Below, piece after piece: positions 1 to 6,826 of a DNA stretch of 11,025 nucleotides. The DNA is from an uncultured Bacillota bacterium (lineage in GTDB: Bacteria; Bacillota; Dehalobacteriia; UBA4068; UBA4997): contig CAQWMM010000056.1 in NCBI GenBank assembly GCA_948907985.1, positions 1-11,025 on the forward strand, written 5' to 3'. Numbering within the stretch: the stretch's first letter is position 1; every line of letters begins with the position of its first letter. The position numbers were made by a program, and so were the translations under genes. The notes beneath the pieces are model-generated. The model was not told the DNA's origin. It saw only the letters and a list, made by a program, of their open reading frames with translations, and did not search any database.

Positions 1-3000
1 CAACGTTGGTGCAGGGAACAGAGAGCGCCGGCGGCCTGGTGGGCGGCGGCGGAATGAGTATTGCCGATTCTTACGCGGATTGCTATTTAAATGGCGCAAA
101 TCGGGTTGGCGGTTTGATTGGCGACGCCGGGATGGTTGATATTCAAAACTGTTATATTGCCGGTTTTATTGATATGAACGGCGTACAAACGGCGGCGGCG
201 CTGGCGGCGGGAGCAAACGGCAAAATCGAAACGCATAATGTTTATTCGGCGCTGTGCCGTCTGGATACCTCGGCGGGCGGCGGTACATATTATGAACTGA
301 CGGAAAGTCAGGCCAGGCTGTATAATGATGATTTTGTTAATACCTTTTTCCTGGGTGTTGGCGAAGTCGGTACGGATAATGGCCATAAGGGCGTTGGCAA
401 GTCTTATATGGAGATGATCGGGTCGGATTTTATCAGCACAATGGGTTCCGGCTTTGCCGCCAAAGGCAGCGGTGAAAGCCACCCTTATAACCTGCGGGAG
501 CATTTGCAGCTGACGGCGTATAGTTTTCCCGGGCTGGCGGGGCTGCCTCACTATGGCGATTGGCAGGCGGAGTTTAAGGAACCAAGCCTGGTTTATTATG
601 AGAAATACAGCGACGGGACTTATGGTTTTTCCGGCGGTAACGCCCGTTATTTGAAGATTGCCGTTAATATGGCCGATGATAAAACTATTGTTGAAGACGG
701 CTATGCGGTGGCCTTTTTGCAAAACGATTTGCAGGGAGCGCAGGTTAAGATTAGCTGCTATTCCGCCGCCGGCGGCAATTTGCTTAACGGCGCACTGACT
801 GTTAACAAAGGCGGCCTGAAAGCGGTAAGCGGCAATCCGCAGTTGGATGCGGACGGTAAGCCTTTGCTGGACGGGGACGGCAAGCCTGTAAAGCAGGAAT
901 ATTATCTGGCGCTGCTGCCGGGCGCGCTGGTGAATACGGATTCGGCAAGCGAGGAATTTTTCAGCTATATTAAGGTTGATTTGGATTTAGGCGGCGGTAC
1001 GCCAATCATAGGCGATTATTTTTATAATCCTCATTTTGCCGAAACGGTGATTCCTTATAAAGCGGAGGATGAAAAAAATCCCATAAGCTGGACGGCGGAG
1101 AGCGCCAGAGCGTATGCCGCGCAGCTGTTGAAAGATATGGAAGACGGCGCGCAAATTCGTACGCCGCGCCACCTTTATAATTTGAGCCGTTTTGCGCAAT
1201 ATTATAACCGGCATTATGTTTTTGAGCAGCAAATGGATTTGGATTATGCCAGCTATACCGGCTATGAACTTTTTAAGGATAAAAATAACGGTTATTATTT
1301 ACAGCGGCCGATTGGCGACAGACAGCAGCCCTTTAACGGACGCTATCTGGGCGGCGGCCATAAGATTGCTGGCGTTGGTTTTAAGCAGGAGGCGGCGGAT
1401 TATCTGGGATTGTTCGGCTGTTCGGAGGGCGTGTTGCAGGACATTGTTTATTGGCTGAACGATGAAAAAAGCACCGGGGAGAACAGCCGCAAGCTTAATA
1501 TTGGGGCGTACAGTGGTGCGCAGAATATATATGCCGGCGGTTTGGCGGGCCTGAACGCCGGCGAAGTGCAAAACTGCGCGGTGGCTGGTCTGTGGTTGGA
1601 CAGCGACGTTATCGGCGGCAGGCTTTATGCCGGCGGCCTGATTGGCCGCAACGACGGGCTGGTACGCAGCTGTACGGCGGATGTGGCCAGTCTATCGATG
1701 GACGGTTCCAGCTATGCCGACGCCTGGCTGGGCGGTTTGGTGGGCTATAACAGCAGCAATATCAGCGGATGCTATGCGGTGGGGCGGCTTAGCGCAACTG
1801 TGGACAAAAACTCTGCCGCAAAAATCTGCGGTTTTGCCGGTTATAATCACGGTGGTATTAAAGATTGTTATACGGCGACTGATCTGCGCTCCAGCGGTTT
1901 GGGAACGGAAACCTTTGGTTTCTGCGGCCAGGGCGGTTTAGACAACTGCTATTTTCTGAATAAAGGCAACTTTACCTACCGTGAGATTTCTTATATTGCT
2001 GATTATGTTCGGGAGGGCGTCGCCTCCATGGCTACGCCGGTGAACTATGAAGAGCTGACGAACGAAAAACTGCTGCCGGGGATGAACTTGCAGGGCGGCG
2101 GCTATCCTTATCCCCGCATTATAAACGGCGGCAGCGTGCATTACGGCGCTTGGCCAACCCCGCTGGAGCTGGGCGAGATGGGCGTTTATTACTGGGAAAA
2201 GCTTAAAATCGGTGAAGACGAAAACTATTATATAAGTTTGTTGGCGGTGAACCCTAACGCTAAGGACGAGAACGGCAATACTGTTAAGCGGATAAGCAAA
2301 AGCAGCACGCTTTCTGACGCTTATAACGACGGCGGCGTGGTGATTGATTATGGCTATGGTTATTATAATGCGGCGGGCACTAATGTTAGCCTGACCTCGA
2401 CAGATATTTACTATACAACGAACAATGGCGGCGATACGCCCCAGAATTTTAACAATAATGGCTACTCTAAGGATAATGCTGTTGATCAGGCTTTGGAAAA
2501 TCTGATGCCGGGGTTTGCTTTCCATTCCTGGCACAGTTTCCAGCCGGACGTCAGCAACGGGCTGTATCCATACAGATACTCAGGACGAAATCCGGTTGCG
2601 GTACGCAATGGTTCATTCAAATTGAATCAGACCAGCGTTATTGACGCCAGCAAAAACATCAGCGTGGATTTTTGGCTGGACCCGCATTTTGCCGATGCTC
2701 TGGCGGTGAAAACCGCCCCGGCGGGCAACTGGCAGATTGACGGCAGCCTTAAGACCGAGCCGGGCAGCGCCGAAAATCCCTATACGGTGCGCACGGTGGC
2801 GCAGCTGGAGTTCATTAACTGGAATATCGACAACCGCAATACGCGGACAGTTATGGAAATGGCGACCAATAACAGAAAATTTCCTTATCTCAACTATCCG
2901 GGCAAAACAGAAAAATATTATTGGCAGCAAACCCATGACCTGGACGGCTCTGAACAGACCTATACGCCGATTGCCGAATATTATGATACGTCTGCGGAAA

Positions 3001-5138
3001 GCAGTGATGGCCGTTTGTATGGTTGGTTTGGCGGCGAATACGACGGCCAGGATTATGTGATTGCCAATATGAATATTAAAGGCGGCGTTTCCTCCTGCGC
3101 CGGTTTGTTTGGGGCTGTTTATAACGGCAAACTGAAAAATATCATTCTTTATTCGGCGGACGGACAAGGCGAGATCCGCGCCAGCGGCCGGGTTATGCAA
3201 GGCAACAAGGTGCAGAACAAAAGTATCTGGTACTGTATTGGCGGGTTGGCCGGTTTGGTGGCCTCTAACGCCGACAGTGCGGTGGATAACTGCGCGGTGG
3301 CCGGTTATACAATTTATGCTGATGTTTATACTGCCGGCGGCGGTTGGGGCGGCAGTGGTATTGGCGGCCTGGCGGGTATTTCCAACATGGCGCTGGCCAA
3401 CTGTTCTGCCGTAACGGATATTGTGATCCCAGCGACGGCACAGGATAATGATAATATGCGTATCGGCGGCCTGGTTGGCACCTGCCAGCAGAGTATAAGC
3501 AACTGCTATGCCGGCGGCAGCATCAGCCTGGACAGCAGGGCGACTATGAGCAATGTGAACTCCAACGGGCGCATTTATATTGGCGGTATTGTGGGCGGCA
3601 GTTATATGAAGCCCCTGCAAGTTGGCGACGGCGCTAATAAGCTGGGCGTAATCGGCTTTTATGAAGATTCGCCCAATCAGAATCATAACTATATTGACCG
3701 GAAAAACGGTATCGGCATGACGGATAACGCTATTTATAACTGTTACAGCTTTGTGCAGCTGCCCAACAGAAATGATCATCGCTGGATCGGCGCTTTGTTT
3801 GCTGTCGGCGGCGTTGGCGAACTGGAAGATCGGGTCAAGAAAAACCATGGCGTTTGTACGCGTGAAAACAACTATTATCTGGATAGTATCGAGCCGTATG
3901 TTGAGCCGATATTGGATAAAGACGGCAAAAGAGAACCGCAGTCTACGGATGTCGGCAAGACGGGCGTAACGGCGGTTACCTACCGGCAGCTGCAAGGACT
4001 GGACGTTTTGAATAACAGTAACATTTACAATCGTCTGACGGCTTTTGCGCCGGTTACCTCGACCAAAGACGGGCATGCGATTGCCGGCAAATACAGTTTC
4101 CCGCCGGGCAGCCGCACCGAACTGCGCGGCCGGGATTATCCCTTCCCGACAATTCTGACGCGCGGCGGCGCTGATATCCATGTTCATTATGGCGAATGGC
4201 CGAATTATGGTATTGTGCGCCCAAAGGGCGGCGAGCCGATTAATTTGGATGTTTTTGCCGAGAGTCAGGCGGAAGAACAGCTGAAACTTTCGTTTATGGA
4301 AAATCCGCCGCCCAACGGCTGGCAGGTGAAAAGCCTGGACGAAAAGGTGGCGACGGCGGAGATTGCCGGCGGCAGGCTTATGGTGCAGGCTGTCAGTCAG
4401 GGTTCGGCCAGCTTGGAAGTTAGCTGTGTGTATAATGGCGTGAAATATACTTTGCCGGTTACGGTTAACGTAACGGCGGAGCTGCATTTGTCGCCGCAGA
4501 CGCTGACTTTGTTTGGGAACGATACCATGACGGCCCCCCTGCTGCTTTTGAACAAAAATAATGAGCCGGTGGCCGCCAGCGACGCTGCGGGCGAGCTGTT
4601 TAAGCTGACTTCTGTGGATTGCAGCAGCCAATACTTCAGTGTGCAGACGGCTGCGCCCGGCCCGGACGGCACAACGCGCAGTCTGCAAGTTGGCAGCAGT
4701 TCGGCGGCGCTGACAGCCGGAGAAGAAGTCAGCGGCATTGTTAACGTGGGCTATAACTACAGGGGTGCGGCGTATAGCGGCAGCAACGCTTTGACGCTAA
4801 CCTGGCAGCCGGCCCCGCAGTTGATTAAACATCAAACCGATCCCGGCGTTTATCAGCTGACCTTTGCTGAAGACAGTACGGTTGAGGCGGCGCGCTTTGC
4901 CAACAGCGGCGACGGCAATAAAGCGGAGTTGAGTTTTGAAAATAATATGGTTACGCTGAAAGGCGTACAGGAGGGCACGGCCAACCTGCCGCTGGTGATT
5001 ACTCTTAACCTGGCCGGGCAAACGCATATAATCAGGATAGACGGTGTGATTCCCGGCGCGGAGGAGGGGCAAATGTTTGCCTTGCAGCGGGATGTTTACA
5101 GCGTTAAGCCGGACGCAGTGGATGGACAGGAAAAATGA
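1..5138 (+). CDS. Giant GLUG-motif surface/adhesin-like protein, 5' truncated by the window edge
   Basis: The frame is open from the first bases with no convincing start or ribosome site, so the gene begins upstream; the visible part is about 1710 residues. I see no catalytic motif. It contains groups of GLUG motifs (Pfam The_GLUG type: GGL-(V/I/A)-G, then about 8 residues, then a conserved NC or SC step) near nt 27-180, 1530-1970 and 3096-3605. Each group closes with a Pro/aromatic stretch and HYG(D/A/E)W at nt 549, 2139 and 4185. From about nt 4260 the protein changes to Ig-like beta sequence; one segment resembles BIG_2 (PVTVNVT near nt 4455). No LPXTG, membrane helix or SLH domain is visible at the C terminus, which ends VDGQEK, so any anchor must be N-terminal. 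GLUG/BIG proteins are typically secreted adhesins. The stop lies 14 bp before the likely start of a pilin-like gene, suggesting a pilus-associated adhesin (inference). Confidence 0.85.
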   Translation, partial: TLVQGTESAGGLVGGGGMSIADSYADCYLNGANRVGGLIGDAGMVDIQNCYIAGFIDMNGVQTAAALAAGANGKIETHNVYSALCRLDTSAGGGTYYELTESQARLYNDDFVNTFFLGVGEVGTDNGHKGVGKSYMEMIGSDFISTMGSGFAAKGSGESHPYNLREHLQLTAYSFPGLAGLPHYGDWQAEFKEPSLVYYEKYSDGTYGFSGGNARYLKIAVNMADDKTIVEDGYAVAFLQNDLQGAQVKISCYSAAGGNLLNGALTVNKGGLKAVSGNPQLDADGKPLLDGDGKPVKQEYYLALLPGALVNTDSASEEFFSYIKVDLDLGGGTPIIGDYFYNPHFAETVIPYKAEDEKNPISWTAESARAYAAQLLKDMEDGAQIRTPRHLYNLSRFAQYYNRHYVFEQQMDLDYASYTGYELFKDKNNGYYLQRPIGDRQQPFNGRYLGGGHKIAGVGFKQEAADYLGLFGCSEGVLQDIVYWLNDEKSTGENSRKLNIGAYSGAQNIYAGGLAGLNAGEVQNCAVAGLWLDSDVIGGRLYAGGLIGRNDGLVRSCTADVASLSMDGSSYADAWLGGLVGYNSSNISGCYAVGRLSATVDKNSAAKICGFAGYNHGGIKDCYTATDLRSSGLGTETFGFCGQGGLDNCYFLNKGNFTYREISYIADYVREGVASMATPVNYEELTNEKLLPGMNLQGGGYPYPRIINGGSVHYGAWPTPLELGEMGVYYWEKLKIGEDENYYISLLAVNPNAKDENGNTVKRISKSSTLSDAYNDGGVVIDYGYGYYNAAGTNVSLTSTDIYYTTNNGGDTPQNFNNNGYSKDNAVDQALENLMPGFAFHSWHSFQPDVSNGLYPYRYSGRNPVAVRNGSFKLNQTSVIDASKNISVDFWLDPHFADALAVKTAPAGNWQIDGSLKTEPGSAENPYTVRTVAQLEFINWNIDNRNTRTVMEMATNNRKFPYLNYPGKTEKYYWQQTHDLDGSEQTYTPIAEYYDTSAESSDGRLYGWFGGEYDGQDYVIANMNIKGGVSSCAGLFGAVYNGKLKNIILYSADGQGEIRASGRVMQGNKVQNKSIWYCIGGLAGLVASNADSAVDNCAVAGYTIYADVYTAGGGWGGSGIGGLAGISNMALANCSAVTDIVIPATAQDNDNMRIGGLVGTCQQSISNCYAGGSISLDSRATMSNVNSNGRIYIGGIVGGSYMKPLQVGDGANKLGVIGFYEDSPNQNHNYIDRKNGIGMTDNAIYNCYSFVQLPNRNDHRWIGALFAVGGVGELEDRVKKNHGVCTRENNYYLDSIEPYVEPILDKDGKREPQSTDVGKTGVTAVTYRQLQGLDVLNNSNIYNRLTAFAPVTSTKDGHAIAGKYSFPPGSRTELRGRDYPFPTILTRGGADIHVHYGEWPNYGIVRPKGGEPINLDVFAESQAEEQLKLSFMENPPPNGWQVKSLDEKVATAEIAGGRLMVQAVSQGSASLEVSCVYNGVKYTLPVTVNVTAELHLSPQTLTLFGNDTMTAPLLLLNKNNEPVAASDAAGELFKLTSVDCSSQYFSVQTAAPGPDGTTRSLQVGSSSAALTAGEEVSGIVNVGYNYRGAAYSGSNALTLTWQPAPQLIKHQTDPGVYQLTFAEDSTVEAARFANSGDGNKAELSFENNMVTLKGVQEGTANLPLVITLNLAGQTHIIRIDGVIPGAEEGQMFALQRDVYSVKPDAVDGQEK
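27..180 (+). repeat. GLUG motifs of the first (partly visible) module
   Basis: Two GLUG-type repeats are visible in translation. One begins AGGLVGGGG and continues to a DCY step; the second is VGGLIGDAGMVDIQNCY, starting at nt 105. Earlier copies may lie upstream of the window. The module closes with LPHYGDW near nt 543-557. Confidence 0.75.
843..890 (+). repeat. Tandem 24-bp (8-codon) repeat encoding LD(A/G)DGKP(L/V)
   Basis: Two adjacent 8-codon units read LDADGKPL and LDGDGKPV. They differ mostly at third positions, so the peptide is better conserved than the DNA. The unit sits in the spacer between the first and second GLUG modules of the giant protein. The DxDG pattern resembles short acidic calcium-binding loops, but only as a pattern; no complete EF-hand or dockerin loop is present. 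Confidence 0.7.
1026..2678 (+). repeat. Second large module of the giant protein (about 551 aa)
   Basis: This protein-level tandem repeat opens with NPHFAE (nt 1026). An RTP...YNLSRFAQYYN segment follows, then a QQMDLDY step, a PIGDRQQPFNGRYLGGG segment, and five GLUG-type repeats: YAGGLAGLN at 1530, YAGGLIGRN at 1626, WLGGLVGYN at 1725, ICGFAGYN at 1824 and TFGFCGQG at 1911. It closes with YPYPRI...HYGAWP near 2106-2153, followed by GVYYWEKL. The following module has the same order of landmarks. Boundaries are set by eye on the shared PHFA opening. Confidence 0.65.
2679..4254 (+). repeat. Third large module of the giant protein (about 525 aa)
   Basis: It opens with DPHFAD (nt 2679), matching NPHFAE of the preceding module. 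An RTVAQLEFINW segment follows, then QQTHDLDG, TPIAEYY and GWFGGEYDGQDY. The GLUG-type repeats are CAGLFGAVYNG at 3096, CIGGLAGLV at 3234, GIGGLAGIS at 3357, RIGGLVGTC at 3459 and YIGGIVGGS at 3576. It closes with YPFPTI...HYGEWP near 4137-4202. The VYYE-type spacer that follows the first two modules is replaced here by an Ig-like region. The DNA is not obviously conserved between modules, so the duplication is old. Confidence 0.65.
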
Positions 5139-5139
5139 C

Positions 5140-5144
5140 GGAGG
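5140..5144 (+). promoter_or_regulatory. Ribosome binding site GGAGG deciding the start at 5153
   Basis: GGAGG lies 8 nt before the ATG at 5153. An earlier in-frame ATG at 5135 overlaps the stop of the giant gene (ATGA) but has only a weak AGG about 4 nt upstream. The downstream ATG is therefore the better start. Confidence 0.8.
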
Positions 5145-5152
5145 GTGCGCCT

Positions 5153-5923
5153 ATGCGAGAGCGGTTATGGTTAAAACTTAAAAGCAATCGCGGCGCTTCC
5201 ATTCTGATGGCGATGCTGTTTTTGCTGGTGTGTATGCTGGTTTCGTCTTCGGTTTTGATGGCGGCTGGCTCCAACGCCGGCAAGCGGCAAAGCAATTATC
5301 AGGAACAGCAAAAGTATTTGGCGCTGTCGTCCGCGTTGCGCCTGGTTTGTGATGATATTTGCGCCGCCCAGTATATCGGGCAGTATGCTTATAATGTAGC
5401 TCCGCATTATGCTTATGATGACGAGGGGCATTCCCATCTGGATTATTATATTCATACCTACACGATGCAGCCGGGCGGGTGGCAGTCTGCCGCGGGCGCA
5501 ACCGCCGCATTGGGCGACCTGCTGCCGCTGAACCGCGATCTGGACGCCTGGCTGGCGGGAAACTTTACGCTGCCGGTCAGCGAGTGGAACGCCGGCGATA
5601 AATACATATTTGATACTGATGATCCATTGATTAATAAAAGTTTTAACGGCCATTATCAACTTTTGCTGACGCCGGGTATTGACGGTGTGGAGAAAGTTAA
5701 TGTGGACTGTGTTATGCGGGAGGACGGGGTGATCCGGCTAACGGCCACTCTGGGCGAGGCCGCGGCGGACGGTTATCTCTACACCATGGAGGCGGAACTG
5801 CTGCCTGCGCCTGGCTGGGCTGAAACCTTAAAACTGCAAAACGCCCCGGGCAGCGCATTAAATACAATGGCGGCGGTGAGCTGGGAACTGAATTGGATTG
5901 CCAAAAAGGAGGCGGGAGTGTGA
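5153..5923 (+). CDS. PilX/GspK-like single-pass pilin-like membrane protein
   Basis: Started at ATG 5153 on the strength of its GGAGG site, the product is 256 aa. The N terminus is a short basic leader (MRERLWLKLKSNRG) followed by a hydrophobic segment, roughly residues 15-38, and then a long polar domain expected outside the membrane. This matches the class III/prepilin-like layout of minor pilins such as the PilX N-terminal family or GspK. If it is cut after G14, mature position +5 is Met19 rather than the usual Glu; GspK-type pilins also lack Glu5. The remaining sequence, about 215 residues and rich in Tyr, Ala and Leu, is not recognisable to me. It overlaps the next prepilin gene by 4 bp (GTGA), implying translational coupling. 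Its role as a minor pilin or tip component is inferred from architecture and neighbours. It could instead be an unprocessed membrane protein. Confidence 0.75.
   Translation: MRERLWLKLKSNRGASILMAMLFLLVCMLVSSSVLMAAGSNAGKRQSNYQEQQKYLALSSALRLVCDDICAAQYIGQYAYNVAPHYAYDDEGHSHLDYYIHTYTMQPGGWQSAAGATAALGDLLPLNRDLDAWLAGNFTLPVSEWNAGDKYIFDTDDPLINKSFNGHYQLLLTPGIDGVEKVNVDCVMREDGVIRLTATLGEAAADGYLYTMEAELLPAPGWAETLKLQNAPGSALNTMAAVSWELNWIAKKEAGV
5907..5912 (+). promoter_or_regulatory. Strong ribosome binding site AGGAGG deciding the GTG start at 5920
   Basis: A perfect AGGAGG lies 7 nt before GTG 5920, inside the end of the preceding gene. It selects GTG over the in-frame TTG at 5893, which would add nine residues ahead of the leader and has no comparable site. 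Confidence 0.85.
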
Positions 5924-6255
5924 GCGTTACCAAAAAGATACACAGTCAGCGCGGCGAAACGCTGGTGGAACTTTTGGCCTCTATTTTGATTGGCACTATG
6001 GCGATTGCCCTGTTGTTGGGCAGCGTTGCGGCGGCCAGCCGGATTGACGCGCAAACCAAAAAATCGGACGCAGCCTATTATCAGGCTTTGAGCGCGGCGG
6101 AGAAACAGCAGACGGCGTTGAGTATGCCGGGGGCCAGGGTTTCGGTGCGGCTGTTAAATCTGATGGCCGGCACGCCGCCGGCCCAAAATCCCAGGGATTT
6201 TGCGATTGAAGTGTATGGCGGCGAGGGGATTTATTCGTATAAGCTTAAGACTTGA
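5920..6255 (+). CDS. Prepilin-like protein (type IV minor pilin/pseudopilin)
   Basis: With the GTG start at 5920 the product is 111 aa. The leader MSVTKKIHSQRG is followed by ETLVELLASILIGTM, a classical class III prepilin junction: Gly at -1, Glu at +5 (residue 17), and a hydrophobic helix to about residue 34. A prepilin peptidase (PilD type) would cleave between G12 and E13. Residue +1 is Glu, not the Phe or Met common in Proteobacteria; I recall GETLVE-type junctions from Bacillota. The mature domain of about 99 residues is small for a pilin and has no cysteine pair. It overlaps the upstream gene by 4 bp and is followed by another prepilin gene. It is most likely a minor pilin that helps initiate or cap the fibre. 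It is not obviously the major pilin, given its size and its place within a set of dissimilar pilin-like genes. Confidence 0.87.
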   Translation: MSVTKKIHSQRGETLVELLASILIGTMAIALLLGSVAAASRIDAQTKKSDAAYYQALSAAEKQQTALSMPGARVSVRLLNLMAGTPPAQNPRDFAIEVYGGEGIYSYKLKT

Positions 6256-6286
6256 TACTGATTAATGATTGTTGCGGGGTGAGCAG

Positions 6287-6808
6287 GTGGGGCGGTTTAG
6301 GCGAAAACTGAAACGCAAATTGCACGGCCAGGGCGGCTTTACGCTGGTGGAAATGCTTTGCGCGGCGGTGGTTTTGATGTTTCTGGGGCTGATGCTGAAT
6401 ATTGGGATTGTGATGGCGGTGCGGAATTATTATGACGTTACGGCCGCCTCGGAGGTGGAGCTTTTGGCCTCGACCTTGAGCAACGCCCTGATGGATGATT
6501 TGCGCTATGCCCGGGACGTTAAAACGAGCGGCGGCGAGTTAAGTTATAACAGCGATTCATACGGCGAGGAATGCCGGTTTACATTGGATTCGGCCAATCA
6601 GCTTTTGGCCGGTGGTAATCGGGTTCTGCCGCCGGGGGCTTACCGCAACGGTAAATATCAGTTGGCGGCCTCGCCGGAAATAAGTTACGCGGACGAATGT
6701 TTTGCGGTTAAGTTTAAGGTGCAGGAAAAGGGCGGCGAGATTTTCGCGGAGGCGGCGTTCAGCGTTTATTGTCTGAACAGCGCGGCGCCGCCGCCGGCAG
6801 AGCCATAA
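6287..6808 (+). CDS. Prepilin-like protein with N-methylation motif (minor pilin)
   Basis: From GTG 6287 the product is 173 aa. A very basic leader, MGRFRRKLKRKLHGQGG, precedes FTLVEMLCAAVVLMFLGLM. This is the canonical type IV prepilin site, with cleavage between G17 and F18, Phe at +1 and Glu at +5 (residue 22), then a transmembrane/core helix. The mature part, about 156 aa, resembles PilW/PilV-class or GspJ-like minor pilins only in general layout, so no symbol is given. Start choice: TTG codons at 6269 and 6272 would add five or six residues, but GTG 6287 has GGGGTGA just upstream and gives a leader of normal length. The C terminus is Ala/Pro-rich (SAAPPPAEP). The gene lies 18 bp before pilB, in keeping with one transcript. 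Confidence 0.87.
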   Translation: MGRFRRKLKRKLHGQGGFTLVEMLCAAVVLMFLGLMLNIGIVMAVRNYYDVTAASEVELLASTLSNALMDDLRYARDVKTSGGELSYNSDSYGEECRFTLDSANQLLAGGNRVLPPGAYRNGKYQLAASPEISYADECFAVKFKVQEKGGEIFAEAAFSVYCLNSAAPPPAEP

Positions 6809-6812
6809 AAGC

Positions 6813-6817
6813 GGGAG
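6813..6817 (+). promoter_or_regulatory. Ribosome binding site GGGAG of pilB
   Basis: GGGAG lies 9 nt before ATG 6827, in the 18-bp gap after the preceding stop. It supports the start that keeps the whole N-terminal c-di-GMP motif. Confidence 0.7.
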
Positions 6818-6826
6818 ATTTTACAG

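Noticed and set aside
87..722. Minus-strand open frame of 211 codons
   Set aside because: It is an antisense shadow of the GLUG protein, with no ribosome site or domain and the same Arg/Ile/Ala composition as the other shadows.
2613..4688. A 691-codon open frame on the minus strand inside the giant gene
   Set aside because: The plus frame has clear GLUG motifs and modular repeats. The antisense translation is low-complexity Ala/Arg/Ile/His-rich sequence with no recognisable domain. Its openness follows from the codon bias of the sense frame.
5135..5152. Use of ATG 5135 as the start of the first pilin-like gene
   Set aside because: The ATGA overlap is attractive, but GGAGG lies downstream of it, correctly spaced for ATG 5153. 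The six extra residues (MTEGAP) also add acidic sequence ahead of the basic leader.
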